This document shows positions 1 to 7,288 of a stretch of 20,540 bases of DNA, piece by piece. Every line of letters starts with the position of its first letter. Position 1 is the stretch's first letter. Made by a program: the position numbers and the translations under genes. The notes under the pieces are model-generated. The model was not told where the DNA came from. It did not search any database and saw only the letters and a list, made by a program, of their open reading frames with translations. This DNA is from an uncultured Oscillospiraceae bacterium (GTDB lineage: Bacteria; Bacillota; Clostridia; Oscillospirales; Oscillospiraceae), in assembly GCA_934661735.1 (NCBI GenBank), contig CAKUJN010000036.1, positions 1-20,540 of the forward strand. The letters are read 5' to 3'.

Positions 1-117
1 CACGCCGTTGCGCTTCACCAGCTCCGGCACGATCAGCTCCATGCGATTTCGTGCCGCTTCGTCAATCTCGGCGCAATACTGTCTTACGTACACCCAGCTA
101 TTGCGGAGGGCGCTTTT
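1..117 (-). pseudogene. Partial TnpV-like transposon protein fragment
   Basis: The minus strand is open from just after an in-frame TGA (118-120) to the left edge, giving 39 residues. The tract RQYCAEIDEAARNRMELIVP, followed by ELVKRNGV, resembles the middle of TnpV-type accessory proteins of clostridial transposons, which carry a similar 'IDEQA..R.E.IV' stretch before 'GVTE.LKA'. There is no convincing start with a ribosome site: only an in-frame GTG at 93-91 and an ATG at codon 27. It is probably a 5'-truncated relic, or a gene continuing to the left. The family call rests on memory of the motif and is uncertain. Confidence 0.35.
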
Positions 118-164
118 TCAGCAGCCGCCGGCGGTCTTACCGCAAATCCGGCACAAATCCGGAC

Positions 165-198
165 CGATATAAAAATACCGCCTGCAAAAAGCAGGCGG
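165..198 (-). terminator. Rho-independent terminator of the zinc-ribbon gene
   Basis: On the minus strand CCGCCTGC, a TTTTT loop and GCAGGCGG form a perfect 8-bp stem, followed by TATTTTTATAT. It sits 17 bases after the stop codon of the zinc-ribbon gene. Confidence 0.85.
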
Positions 199-214
199 CA
201 TCTTATTTGTGCAA

Positions 215-493
215 TCAGCCCTGAGCCTTCATGCGGGCGAAGCAATCGCTGCAATAGACGGGTCTGTCCGACTTCGGCTCAAAGGGAACACGGGCCTCGC
301 CGCCGCAGGCAGCGCAGGTCGCGGTGAAATACTCTCTGGGACCACGGGCAGAGTTCTTGCGGGCGTCGCGGCATTCCTTGCAGCGCTGCGGCTCGTTCTG
401 GAAGCCTCTCTCCGCGTAGAATTCCTGCTCACCGGCGGTGAATACGAATTCCTTGCCGCATTCCTTGCAGACTAAAGTTTTGTCTTCGTACAT
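215..493 (-). CDS. Zinc-ribbon domain protein (CxxC-x17-CxxC type)
   Basis: This 92-residue protein carries four CxxC pairs at residues 9/12, 38/41, 60/63 and 81/84. Exactly 17 residues separate the last two pairs, the signature of the CxxC-x17-CxxC domain. The first half fits the 'probable zinc-ribbon' family. Such proteins are small, cytosolic and presumed to bind two zinc ions; their biochemical role is not established. The ATG at 493 is preceded by AGAGAGG at a suitable distance. The gene lies about 310 bases after glmM, ends in a good terminator, and has its own consensus promoter at 748-775, so it is probably a single-gene unit with a leader of about 250 nt. Confidence 0.85.
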   Translation of the reverse strand: MYEDKTLVCKECGKEFVFTAGEQEFYAERGFQNEPQRCKECRDARKNSARGPREYFTATCAACGGEARVPFEPKSDRPVYCSDCFARMKAQG

Positions 494-498
494 TGATT

Positions 499-663
499 TT
501 ACCTCTCTTTAGCGTAAATAGTGGTTTGCCCTGAGAATTGCGGCTCTCGCTCGTAGTTACAGGGACAATCTATGCGATCAGCCATATGCTGCATTCGCCG
601 GAAAAGCGCCTTGATATCCTGCTGGCTTTGCGCATCACTAGGTACACGAAAGAGACCATACAC
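499..663 (-). CDS. Possible 54-codon leader ORF with GTG start
   Basis: Within the long leader of the zinc-ribbon gene a GTG-initiated frame runs 54 codons and stops with TAA five bases before the next ATG. The product begins VYGLFRVPSDAQSQQDIKAL, is fairly balanced in composition and has two nearby cysteines (residues 33 and 35). There is no good ribosome site before the GTG, and I do not recognise a family. It may be a real small protein or leader peptide translationally linked to the zinc-ribbon gene, a decayed gene, or chance. Confidence is low. Confidence 0.2.
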   Translation of the reverse strand: MYGLFRVPSDAQSQQDIKALFRRMQHMADRIDCPCNYEREPQFSGQTTIYAKER

Positions 664-747
664 GGAAATTCAATCATACAACAGGGAGCGTAGAAGCGAG
701 CGCGGGGGGCGCATGAAATGTACCCGCGATCTCTGCCTGTAATTGCC

Positions 748-775
748 ATTATAGCAAAGAAAACAGCTTTGTCAA
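748..775 (-). promoter_or_regulatory. Consensus sigma-A promoter for the zinc-ribbon gene
   Basis: On the minus strand TTGACA (775-770) and TATAAT (753-748) are both perfect hexamers, 16 bases apart. The sequence just upstream (about 776-800) is very AT-rich and resembles an UP element. The predicted start is near 741, which leaves a leader of about 250 nt before the ATG at 493. Confidence 0.8.
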
Positions 776-805
776 TAGTAAATAAATATCTTTTTATTTC
801 CTCGG

Positions 806-2152
806 CTATTTTTGTAAATTTTCGACGGCCTTCGCCAACCGCTCCGCGGCGGACTGTGCGGCCTCCTGTGTTCCGGCCTCCACCATCACGCGAATCAGCG
901 GCTCGGTGCCCGACGCACGCACCAGCACACGTCCGTCTCCGGAAAGCGACTGTTCGGTTTTTGCGATTTCCGCACGGAGCGCGTCGCTGCCCATAATGCG
1001 CGTCTTTGCCTCGTTGCCGCCGACCTTGACGTTGATCAGCACCTGCGGATAGCGCGTAATCGCGCCGCCCAGCTCGCTGGCCTTCTTTCCCGAGCGGCTG
1101 AGGATGGACAGGAATTGCAGCGCCGCCAGCTGGCCGTCGCCGGTGGTCATATGCTCCAGGAAGATGATGTGGCCCGACTGCTCGCCGCCGAGGACCATTC
1201 CCTCCTTCTGCATCAGCTCCAGCACATTGCGGTCGCCGACGCTTGCGCACAGAAGCCGCAGACCGTGCTCGGCGCAGTACTTGTGCAGGCCGATATTGGA
1301 CATGACCGTCGCAACGAAGCCGTTTCCATGGAGCTTTCCCTCGGCCGTCAGCGCCTCGGCACAGATGGCCATGATCTGGTCGCCGTCGATCTCCACACCG
1401 TTTTCGTCCACGGCAAGGCATCGGTCGGCGTCGCCGTCAAACGCAACGCCCGCGTCATAGCCGCCGTCTTTTACCTTCTGCGCCAGCATTTCCAGATGCG
1501 TCGAACCGCAGTGGTCGTTGATGTTCACGCCGTCCGGCGTGTCGTTGATGATATCGGCGTTCAGCCCCGCCATTGCAAACAGCTTCCGCGCCGTCGTGCA
1601 CGACGCGCCGTTGGCGCAGTCAACCAGCACGCGCAGCGGCTTCGGCGGCTCGATCGTCGCGGCCAGATGCGCCAGATATTCCGGAATCCGGCCGCGGCCG
1701 TCGGTCACCTGCCCAAGACCGTCGTGCGTTCTGACCGGAAGCGCGCCGTCCCGCAGAATCAGCTCTTCCATCCGCGCCTCCAGCGCGTCGCTGAGCTTGA
1801 AGCCTTCGCCGGAAAACAGCTTGATGCCGTTGTGCTCATACGGATTGTGCGACGCGGAAATGACCGCGCCTGCGTCGGCGTGCATCGCCACCGTCATATA
1901 GGCCACCGCCGGCGTGGGAATCACGCCCAGCGTCACGACGTCCGCGCCGCAGGCCGTCAGGCCCGCGATCAGCGCGCCCTCCAGCATATCCGAGGAAATG
2001 CGCGTGTCCTTGCCGATGACAACGGTCGGCTTTCTGCCGTCCGCATCCGCAAGACAGATTGCCGCCGCCTGGCCGACACGGTAGGCCAGCGCCGCGTCCA
2101 GCGTCTCATTGGCGACGCCGCGGATACCATCTGTTCCGAATAATTTACCCAT
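806..2152 (-). CDS. glmM: Phosphoglucosamine mutase
   Basis: GlmM converts glucosamine-6-phosphate to glucosamine-1-phosphate, the step before UDP-GlcNAc synthesis for peptidoglycan, in the cytosol. The 448-residue product has full family length and all four phosphohexomutase signatures: the catalytic serine loop ISASHNPYEHNG (Ser101, phosphorylated in the family), the Mg-binding loop DGDADR (239-244), the sugar-binding GGEQSGH (322-328) and the phosphate-binding RASGTEP (412-418). The start MGKLFGTDGIRG at 2152 is chosen over an ATG six codons earlier because it matches the family N-terminus and has GGGAG eight bases upstream. It begins 14 bases after ruvB, so it is probably co-transcribed. 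No hairpin terminator is seen after its TAG stop, only AT-rich sequence. Confidence 0.97.
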   Translation of the reverse strand: MGKLFGTDGIRGVANETLDAALAYRVGQAAAICLADADGRKPTVVIGKDTRISSDMLEGALIAGLTACGADVVTLGVIPTPAVAYMTVAMHADAGAVISASHNPYEHNGIKLFSGEGFKLSDALEARMEELILRDGALPVRTHDGLGQVTDGRGRIPEYLAHLAATIEPPKPLRVLVDCANGASCTTARKLFAMAGLNADIINDTPDGVNINDHCGSTHLEMLAQKVKDGGYDAGVAFDGDADRCLAVDENGVEIDGDQIMAICAEALTAEGKLHGNGFVATVMSNIGLHKYCAEHGLRLLCASVGDRNVLELMQKEGMVLGGEQSGHIIFLEHMTTGDGQLAALQFLSILSRSGKKASELGGAITRYPQVLINVKVGGNEAKTRIMGSDALRAEIAKTEQSLSGDGRVLVRASGTEPLIRVMVEAGTQEAAQSAAERLAKAVENLQK

Positions 2153-2166
2153 AAACAACACTCCCG

Positions 2167-3222
2167 TCAAAATCGCAGCTGCTCCGGCACGGCGTCCGCC
2201 GTCCGGTTCCTGTTTTCCAGATGCAGGTGGTCATAGGCCAGCTGCGTTACGCAGCGCCCGCGCGGCGTGCGCGTGAGAAAGCCGATCTGCATCAGATATG
2301 GCTCATAGACATCCTCCAGCGTGACGGCCTCCTCGCCGATCGTCGCCGCCAGCGTTTCCAGTCCCACCGGCCCGCCGCCGTAGTGCGTGATGATCGAGCG
2401 CAGCATCCGCCGATCAATCGCGTCCAGACCCAGATGGTCGACCTCCAGCTGTCCCAGCGCATGGTCGGCGGCCTCGCGCGTGATTACGCCGTCATGATAG
2501 ACCTGCGCAAAGTCGCGCACGCGCCGCAGAAGCCGGTTCGCGATTCGCGGCGTCCCGCGCGAGCGCGCGGCGATCTCGCCCGCGCCGTCGGGGTCAATTT
2601 CAATGCCCAGAAGCGCCGCCGAGCGCGTCACGATACGCGAAAGCTCCTCCTTTGTGTACAGCTCCAGCCGGAGCTGTACGCCGAAGCGGTCGCGCAGCGG
2701 GCTGGTCAGCTGACCGGCGCGCGTCGTCGCGCCGATAAGCGTAAAGCGCGGCAAATCAAGCCGGATGGAATTCGCTGACGGCCCCTTGCCGATGATGATA
2801 TCGATGGCGTAATCCTCCATCGCCGGATACAGAATTTCCTCCACCGCGCGGTTCAGGCGATGGATTTCATCGATAAACAGAATATCCCCCGGGGCGAGGT
2901 TCGTCAGCAGCGCCGCCAGATCGCCCGCCTTTTCAATTGCGGGACCGGAGGTCACGCGGATGCCTGCGCCCATCTCGTTTGCGATGACGCCTGCAAGCGT
3001 CGTCTTGCCAAGGCCGGGCGGGCCGTAGAGCAGCACATGGTCCAGCGGCTCGTTCCGCCGCCGCGCGGCCTCGATATAGACGGCCAGATTGCCCTTTGCC
3101 TTTTCCTGTCCGGTGTAGTCGGCCAGCGTTTTCGGCCGGAGGCTGACCTCGCCCTCATCGGCGGGGGTCAGGCTGGCCGTGACAATCGGCGCTTCATATT
3201 CCTGCGAAAATTCAAGACTCAT
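2167..3222 (-). CDS. ruvB: Holliday junction branch-migration helicase RuvB
   Basis: RuvB is the AAA+ motor that, loaded by RuvA, drives branch migration of Holliday junctions during recombinational repair. The 351-residue product shows Walker [10 protein letters not shown] (67-75), Walker B LFIDEIH (115-121), sensor 1 GATTRAG (164-170), the arginine-finger segment RDRF (177-180) and sensor 2 [13 protein letters not shown] (222-234), then the winged-helix C-terminal domain ending near LTRTPRGR. Length and motif order are normal. The ATG at 3222 has GGGAGG seven bases upstream, and 15 bases separate it from the ruvA stop, placing it in the ruvC-ruvA-ruvB-glmM array. Confidence 0.98.
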   Translation of the reverse strand: MSLEFSQEYEAPIVTASLTPADEGEVSLRPKTLADYTGQEKAKGNLAVYIEAARRRNEPLDHVLLYGPPGLGKTTLAGVIANEMGAGIRVTSGPAIEKAGDLAALLTNLAPGDILFIDEIHRLNRAVEEILYPAMEDYAIDIIIGKGPSANSIRLDLPRFTLIGATTRAGQLTSPLRDRFGVQLRLELYTKEELSRIVTRSAALLGIEIDPDGAGEIAARSRGTPRIANRLLRRVRDFAQVYHDGVITREAADHALGQLEVDHLGLDAIDRRMLRSIITHYGGGPVGLETLAATIGEEAVTLEDVYEPYLMQIGFLTRTPRGRCVTQLAYDHLHLENRNRTADAVPEQLRF

Positions 3223-3237
3223 CCCGCGTCCTCCCGC

Positions 3238-3840
3238 TTACTTCATCACCATGGCGCGCAGCGCCTGACGGACGATTTCCTCCACCGTCATGCTCTCCAC
3301 ATTCAGGCCCTTGAGCGCCGCGCCGATCTCCGCCTGCGAATAGCCGAGGCTTGCCAGCGCCGCCGTCGCCTCGGCCGTTTTGCTGCCGTGGACGGGCGCC
3401 GCGCCCGAAACCTGCGCGCCGGTGGAAATCTCCAGCTGCTGCGCGCCCAGTTTATCCTTCAGCTCCAGCAAAATGCGCTGCGCCATTTTTTTGCCCACGC
3501 CCTGCGCCATGGTCAGCGTCTTTTCGTCCTGCGTCATCACGGCCAGCGTCAGCTGGTCGGGCGAGACAACCGACAAAATCGCCAGCGCCGCCTTCGGGCC
3601 CACGCCGCTGACGCCCAGAAGCCGCTCAAAGCAGCCAAGCTCCTCGCGCGAGGCAAAGCCGAAAAGATCAAACGCATCCTCTCGGATATTGCAATGCGTA
3701 TAAAGCCGCGCGGGCTTCCCCGTTTGCAGCGAGGCCAGCGTATAATTGGAGGTAAAGCACTTATAGCCCACGCCGCCGCAGTCGATCACGGCCAGATTCG
3801 CGTCTATCAGCGCGACCGTCCCGCTGAGATAATAAAACAT
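3238..3840 (-). CDS. ruvA: Holliday junction DNA helicase subunit RuvA
   Basis: RuvA binds the four-way junction as a tetramer and recruits RuvB. The 200-residue product starts MFYYLSGTVA, the typical family N-terminus of an OB-fold domain. It then has two helix-hairpin-helix motifs, around residues 72-90 (LLGVSGVGPKAA) and 108-128 (TMAQGVGKKMAQRI). A flexible linker and the C-terminal RuvB-contacting domain (about 153-200, ALASLGYSQAEI) follow. An in-frame upstream extension to 3945 is open but overlaps ruvC. The ATG at 3840 is preferred because GGAGG lies eight bases upstream and the family N-terminus begins there. It lies 31 bases after ruvC. Confidence 0.97.
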   Translation of the reverse strand: MFYYLSGTVALIDANLAVIDCGGVGYKCFTSNYTLASLQTGKPARLYTHCNIREDAFDLFGFASREELGCFERLLGVSGVGPKAALAILSVVSPDQLTLAVMTQDEKTLTMAQGVGKKMAQRILLELKDKLGAQQLEISTGAQVSGAAPVHGSKTAEATAALASLGYSQAEIGAALKGLNVESMTVEEIVRQALRAMVMK

Positions 3841-3871
3841 ATTCCGTTCCTCCGTTCGGGAAGCTCTGATT

Positions 3872-4363
3872 TCAGATGCGTCCGGCAAGCAGCGACGTGG
3901 CGCTGCGCGCATGGCACAGCGCAATGGCAATCGCGTCGGCCGCATCGTCCGGCCGCGCGACCTTTTCCATTTTCAGAATCCGGCGCGTCATGTCCATGAC
4001 CTGCCGCTTTTCCGCGCCGCCGTAGCCGACAACGGCCTGCTTGACCTGATTCGGCGTATATTCAAACAGCGGCACACCCGATTTTGCCACGGCCAGCAGA
4101 ATCACGCCGCGCCCGTGGCTGACGCCGATGCCGGTCGTCACATTGTGGCCCCAGAACAGCTCCTCCACCGCCACGGCGTCCGGCCTTACGGTTTCAATGA
4201 GCCGCACCGTGTCGTCATACAGCATTTCCAGTCGCTGCGGAAATTTCAGCGTTGTTGGCGTGGTGATGGTGCCATAGTTCAAAAGGCGCTGGCTCCCGCG
4301 CTCGCTGTGCAGGACGCCGAAGCCTGTCGTGGCATAGCCGGGGTCGATTCCCAGAATGATCAT
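3872..4363 (-). CDS. ruvC: Crossover junction endodeoxyribonuclease RuvC
   Basis: RuvC cuts Holliday junctions symmetrically to resolve them. The 163-residue product carries the RNase H-like catalytic acidic residues: Asp7 in ILGIDPG, Glu67 in VAVEELF, and Asp140 and Asp143 in RPDDAADAIAIALCH, matching D7, E66, D138 and D141 of the E. coli enzyme with small shifts. The ATG at 4363 gives the normal N-terminus. Its ribosome site is weak (GAGCGGCGGG), and it starts eight bases after the stop of the small upstream membrane-protein gene, so translational coupling is likely. A GTG at 4375 is an alternative start. Confidence 0.96.
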   Translation of the reverse strand: MIILGIDPGYATTGFGVLHSERGSQRLLNYGTITTPTTLKFPQRLEMLYDDTVRLIETVRPDAVAVEELFWGHNVTTGIGVSHGRGVILLAVAKSGVPLFEYTPNQVKQAVVGYGGAEKRQVMDMTRRILKMEKVARPDDAADAIAIALCHARSATSLLAGRI

Positions 4364-4371
4364 CCCGCCGC

Positions 4372-4551
4372 TCACGTCCCGTAAAACGCCATCCAGTAGC
4401 AGGTGCCCAGAAACGCGAAAATCACAACCGCCGCCAGAATCCACGCCAGAATGATCTGGCTTTTCGGACGCGGCGTGTATTCCTGTTTTTCCGGCTCGGC
4501 GGCCTTCCGGCTCTCCTGCTCCAGCTGTTCGGTTGTCCGGTATTCGTCCAT
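4372..4551 (-). CDS. Small single-pass membrane protein upstream of ruvC
   Basis: This 59-residue product has a hydrophilic, charged N-terminal part (1-31) and one hydrophobic segment at about 32-54 (ILAWILAAVVIFAFLGTCYW), so it should be a single-pass inner-membrane protein with its N-terminus probably cytosolic. I do not recognise a named family. The ATG at 4551 is chosen because GGGGTG lies at a suitable distance and a promoter -10 element overlaps any longer start (the frame is open to 4704). It is the first gene of the minus-strand ruv array and stops eight bases before ruvC, so its main effect could be as a coupled leader gene. No function can be assigned. Confidence 0.7.
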   Translation of the reverse strand: MDEYRTTEQLEQESRKAAEPEKQEYTPRPKSQIILAWILAAVVIFAFLGTCYWMAFYGT

Positions 4552-4580
4552 GCTTTCACCCCGTATACGTTCTTCCAGAC

Positions 4581-4609
4581 AGTATATCATACATTTGTGC
4601 GAATGAACA
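4581..4609 (-). promoter_or_regulatory. Probable extended -10 promoter of the ruv-glmM array
   Basis: On the minus strand the -10 is TATACT (4586-4581), preceded by TG one base away (an extended -10). A weak -35, TGTTCA, lies 17 bases upstream (4609-4604). It precedes the small membrane-protein gene by about 30 bases. Confidence 0.55.
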
Positions 4610-4627
4610 GAAAAACTTTGCGCACCG

Positions 4628-4656
4628 TCTGCAATCGCCCGCATTGCGCGCATAAT
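4628..4656 (+). promoter_or_regulatory. Weak candidate promoter for the DUF421 gene
   Basis: CATAAT at 4651-4656 matches five of six -10 positions. TCTGCA lies 17 bases upstream and matches only three of six -35 positions. It is the best plus-strand candidate before the TTG-started DUF421 gene. Confidence 0.3.
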
Positions 4657-4707
4657 TTCCCCGCCCGTGCCAAAACTAGCGGAAAGTACAAACGGGAGGC
4701 GCATTCC

Positions 4708-5394
4708 TTGCTGATTTCATTCATTCGCGCAGTCATTTTATATCTGACGCTGATTCTCGCCATCCGTCTGATGGGCAAACGTCAGCTCGGCCAGCTGGAG
4801 CCGACGGAGTTCGTCGTCACCATGCTCATTGCGGACCTGGCCTCCGTGCCGATGCAGAACGAGGGCATTCCACTGCTCTCCGGCCTGATTCCAATTCTGG
4901 TGGTGCTGGCCATTGAGCTTCTGCTGTCCGTCTGGGTCTACAACAGCATCCGTGCACGCCGCTTTTTCTGCGGAAAGCCCGTCATTCTGGTGGAAAACGG
5001 GAAGCTTTTGCAGAATAATATGAAAAAAACGCGCGTCAATCCGGACGAGTTGACTGAATATCTGCGCCTTTCCGGCGTGACAGACATCACTACCGTCAAA
5101 TATGCCATTCTGGAAACGAACGGCAATCTCAGCGTCCTGCCGGACCCGCGCTACGCCCCTGCCAATGCAAAGGACGCCGGCGTGCGTGTCGACCCGCTCC
5201 AGCTGCCCGTCACGCTCATCAGCGGCGGACGGCTTCTTGAGGACAACCTGAAGCGCTCCGGCCGCACGCGCGCATGGGTCGAACAGCAGCTGAAAAGCCA
5301 TAACTGCACCCTGCGTCAGGTCTATCTGCTCAGCGCCGAGCCGTCCGGACGGCTCTATCTCTCCATTCAGGAAGCACAGGAGGACGCCACATGA
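4708..5394 (+). CDS. DUF421 (YetF-like) membrane protein, TTG start
   Basis: The 228-residue product matches the DUF421/YetF family. An N-terminal membrane region begins MLISFIRAVILYLTLILAIR and continues through about residue 79 with three hydrophobic segments. The conserved MGKRQLGQLEPTEFVVTML loop (22-40) follows, then soluble beta-rich domains with the family motif GKPVILVENGKL (89-100). The TTG at 4708 is chosen because GGGAGG lies eight bases before it and homologues begin at this point; an upstream ATG frame (4597) adds a non-membrane, basic stretch. Some B. subtilis YetF relatives sit in the spore membrane, but the role here is unknown. It overlaps the next gene by four bases (ATGA). 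Confidence 0.88.
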   Translation: MLISFIRAVILYLTLILAIRLMGKRQLGQLEPTEFVVTMLIADLASVPMQNEGIPLLSGLIPILVVLAIELLLSVWVYNSIRARRFFCGKPVILVENGKLLQNNMKKTRVNPDELTEYLRLSGVTDITTVKYAILETNGNLSVLPDPRYAPANAKDAGVRVDPLQLPVTLISGGRLLEDNLKRSGRTRAWVEQQLKSHNCTLRQVYLLSAEPSGRLYLSIQEAQEDAT

Positions 5395-5771
5395 AGCATC
5401 TGCTGCTCGCGCTTGCGATTCTGGCCGTGTCGCTCGGCTTCTGCATTTTTGTCACCTGCTATGTCCGCACCTGCGCCGAGGAGGCGGCGCAGCCGCTGGC
5501 GCGCGCAAAGGCGCTTGCCGCGCAGGACGATTTTGACGGCGCGGCGGAAGCCGTTGCCGAGGCGCAGCGCCGCTGGCACAATTCCAGCCGCTGGCTGGAG
5601 CTGATGCTCCCGCACGACGAAGCCGACGAGGCCAGCCGTATTTTTGCCGCGCTTTATGAATACGCGCTGCTGCGGGACGGCGATGATTTTGCCGCCTCCT
5701 GCGCGGAGCTGGAATTCCAGCTGGCGCACATCCGGCAGATGCAGCTGCCCACGCCGCAGAATATCCTGTAA
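5391..5771 (+). CDS. DUF4363 family membrane-anchored protein
   Basis: This 126-residue protein has an N-terminal hydrophobic anchor (about 4-24, LLLALAILAVSLGFCIFVTC) followed by a helical, alanine-rich and acidic domain that should lie outside the membrane. Its length, the anchor and the W-x-L-M-x-P-H-D-E pattern near residues 68-77 fit DUF4363. The start overlaps the DUF421 stop (ATGA), so the two are translated together. DUF421-DUF4363 neighbours recur in Firmicutes, suggesting a joint membrane function, but no activity is known. A 14-bp hairpin follows the stop. Confidence 0.82.
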   Translation: MKHLLLALAILAVSLGFCIFVTCYVRTCAEEAAQPLARAKALAAQDDFDGAAEAVAEAQRRWHNSSRWLELMLPHDEADEASRIFAALYEYALLRDGDDFAASCAELEFQLAHIRQMQLPTPQNIL

Positions 5772-5806
5772 CGCAATTCCCTGCCGCCCGTGCGGCGCAT
5801 AAACCG

Positions 5807-5842
5807 CAGAATCCTGCCCGCGTTCATTCGGGCAGGATTCTG
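5807..5842 (+). terminator. Hairpin terminator between convergent units
   Basis: CAGAATCCTGCCCG, an eight-base loop and CGGGCAGGATTCTG form a perfect 14-bp stem between the DUF4363 gene (plus) and the DUF1697 gene (minus). The flanks are not T-rich, so it is either a stem that blocks or protects both transcripts or a weak bidirectional terminator. Confidence 0.55.
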
Positions 5843-5882
5843 TATGCTGCGGCCCGTTTGACGCGTGGAATCTGGCAGCCCG

Positions 5883-6422
5883 CTATAGCCGGACGATTTT
5901 TCTGACCGTATTCGCTGTCCGTATCGTCAGCTTCGAGCCGATGCCCGCGCCGGCCGTCTTATGCCACCAGTTTGTTTTCTGATAGTCCTTCCGGAGAAAA
6001 GACCAGAATATCGCCCCCCTGTATTCCTGTATTCTCTCCAGCCCCTCCTTCGGCGCTCCGATTTCGCCGTATACATCGGTGAATGCAGCGGGCGGCAGGA
6101 TAAAAATCAGATTGTCATAGATCTCTCTGCTCTCATCTCCCCACCAGTCGGGCGCATGCTGCAAAATATCCTCCAGCGCCTCTATTGCGATGACAAAAAC
6201 AGGAATGTCCAGGCCGAACCGGCATTTTATCATTTCCGCAATCCGGCCTGTCAACCGGATGGTATCGGCTTCCGCGCCCGAAAAAACGACATTGCCGCTG
6301 TTCAGGCAGGTTTTCACCTGCGTGTAACCGAGTTCCTCAAAGCCCTGCTTCAGCTCCACCATCGGTACCCTGTTTTTCCCGCTTATATTGACGCCCCGCA
6401 GGAAAGCCGCATATCTTTTCAT
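5883..6422 (-). CDS. DUF1697 family protein
   Basis: The 179-residue product has the typical DUF1697 opening, MKRYAAFLRGVNISGKNRVP, with the 'MVEL...FEELGY..VKT.LNSGNVVF' run through residue 47. It is a cytosolic protein of unknown function found widely in bacteria. The ATG at 6422 matches the family start, with GGAGG about 11 bases upstream; an ATG six codons earlier (MEVFQD) is possible but has no ribosome site. The C-terminus (TNWWHKTAGAGIGSKLTIRT) resembles the family's conserved 'T.RNWNT'-type end. It follows nrdR on the same strand with an intervening hairpin, so it is probably expressed separately or by read-through. Confidence 0.85.
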   Translation of the reverse strand: MKRYAAFLRGVNISGKNRVPMVELKQGFEELGYTQVKTCLNSGNVVFSGAEADTIRLTGRIAEMIKCRFGLDIPVFVIAIEALEDILQHAPDWWGDESREIYDNLIFILPPAAFTDVYGEIGAPKEGLERIQEYRGAIFWSFLRKDYQKTNWWHKTAGAGIGSKLTIRTANTVRKIVRL

Positions 6423-6489
6423 ATCCTGAAATACCTCCATACGTTCCAAGCCATCATTCTGCCGCGCCATACACGGCGGCACAGAAACA

Positions 6490-6515
6490 GCCACAGCAGC
6501 GCGGGCTGCTGTGGC
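6490..6515 (-). terminator. Hairpin terminator after nrdR
   Basis: On the minus strand GCCACAGCAG, a six-base loop and CTGCTGTGGC form a perfect 10-bp stem, followed by TGTTTCTGTG. The U-run is interrupted, so termination may be partial. It lies about 50 bases after the nrdR stop. Confidence 0.55.
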
Positions 6516-6565
6516 CGTCAGACGCCTTATGCGCGCCGTACACCGCGGCGGGGGATTGACTGCGC

Positions 6566-7021
6566 CTACTTTTCCTCAAGAATCTTGTTCAGCTCACGCA
6601 TGAAGCTGTTGATATCCTTGAACTGGCGGTAGACCGAGGCAAAGCGTACATACGCCACCTCATCCAGCGGCTTGAGCCGCTCCATGACCAGCTCGCCGAT
6701 CTGCGCGGTGGAAACCTCGCGGTCCAACGAATTCTGGATGATCTGCTCGATCTCGTCGGCCGCAGCCTCCAGCTCGGCCATGGCGACCGGCCGCTTTTCA
6801 CACGCGCGCAGCATGCCGTTGAGAACCTTGTTGCGGTCAAAGGACTGCCGGCTGTTGTCGCGCTTGATAACGACCATCGGCAGGCTTTCCACGGTTTCAT
6901 ACGTCGTAAAGCGCTTGCTGCACGACAGACACTCTCTTCTTCTGCGGATGCTCAGCCCGTCCTCCGAGTGGCGCGAGTCGACGACCTTGCTCTCCTGATA
7001 ACCGCAATACGGACACTTCAT
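6566..7021 (-). CDS. nrdR: Transcriptional repressor NrdR
   Basis: NrdR represses ribonucleotide reductase genes, sensing ATP/dATP through an ATP-cone. The 151-residue product is full length. It has a zinc ribbon with Cys3, Cys6, Cys31 and Cys34 ([17 protein letters not shown] ... [14 protein letters not shown]) and an ATP-cone from about residue 49 to 139 starting [16 protein letters not shown]. The ATG at 7021 has AAGGAGAG upstream. A promoter with an extended -10 overlaps a palindrome at 7061-7079, which may allow autoregulation or regulation by another factor. No nrd reductase gene lies in the window. Confidence 0.97.
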   Translation of the reverse strand: MKCPYCGYQESKVVDSRHSEDGLSIRRRRECLSCSKRFTTYETVESLPMVVIKRDNSRQSFDRNKVLNGMLRACEKRPVAMAELEAAADEIEQIIQNSLDREVSTAQIGELVMERLKPLDEVAYVRFASVYRQFKDINSFMRELNKILEEK

Positions 7022-7053
7022 GCTGCTCTCTCCTTATGGCACAACGGCCTTTA

Positions 7054-7082
7054 TTGACACAATACGGATTGTATTGTATCAT
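7054..7082 (+). promoter_or_regulatory. Divergent promoter-like element opposite nrdR
   Basis: On the plus strand TTGACA (7054-7059) and TATCAT (7077-7082) are 17 bases apart, a near-consensus sigma-A promoter. No convincing plus-strand gene follows. The transcript would run into the 3' end of the DUF6514 gene as antisense. The match may partly reflect the palindrome in the spacer. Confidence 0.4.
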
Positions 7083-7102
7083 AACTTTGCACAATCTGTC
7101 CA
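7073..7102 (-). promoter_or_regulatory. nrdR promoter with extended -10
   Basis: On the minus strand TGGACA (7102-7097) and TACAAT (7078-7073) are 18 bases apart, with TG one base before the -10. The predicted start is about 45 bases before the nrdR ATG. The inverted repeat ACAATAC-N5-GTATTGT (7059-7077 region) overlaps the -10 and start site, a repressor-like position. Confidence 0.6.
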
Positions 7103-7288
7103 GTATTTCCGGCAAAAATTGTATGTCCGTGTCGGGGTGCATCTGAAAGCTGGGGATATGAACGGCGGCGGGGATTTCCCGTGCCGAACAGGACGTTTTT
7201 CGCAGGAATCCGGTTTGTATTGCAGGGAAAAGCGCCGCAGCGGGAAAGGGCCCGCCGTCCGGGTGCGCTGCCGGTTTTCAGATACGCC

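Noticed and set aside
1115..2143. 342-codon plus-strand frame opposite glmM
   Set aside because: It is a shadow of the complete glmM gene, with Arg/His/Val-rich composition and no recognisable motif.
2860..3999. 379-codon plus-strand frame opposite ruvA and ruvB
   Set aside because: It is antisense to two complete recombination genes, and its Arg/His/Gln-rich composition is typical of a shadow frame.
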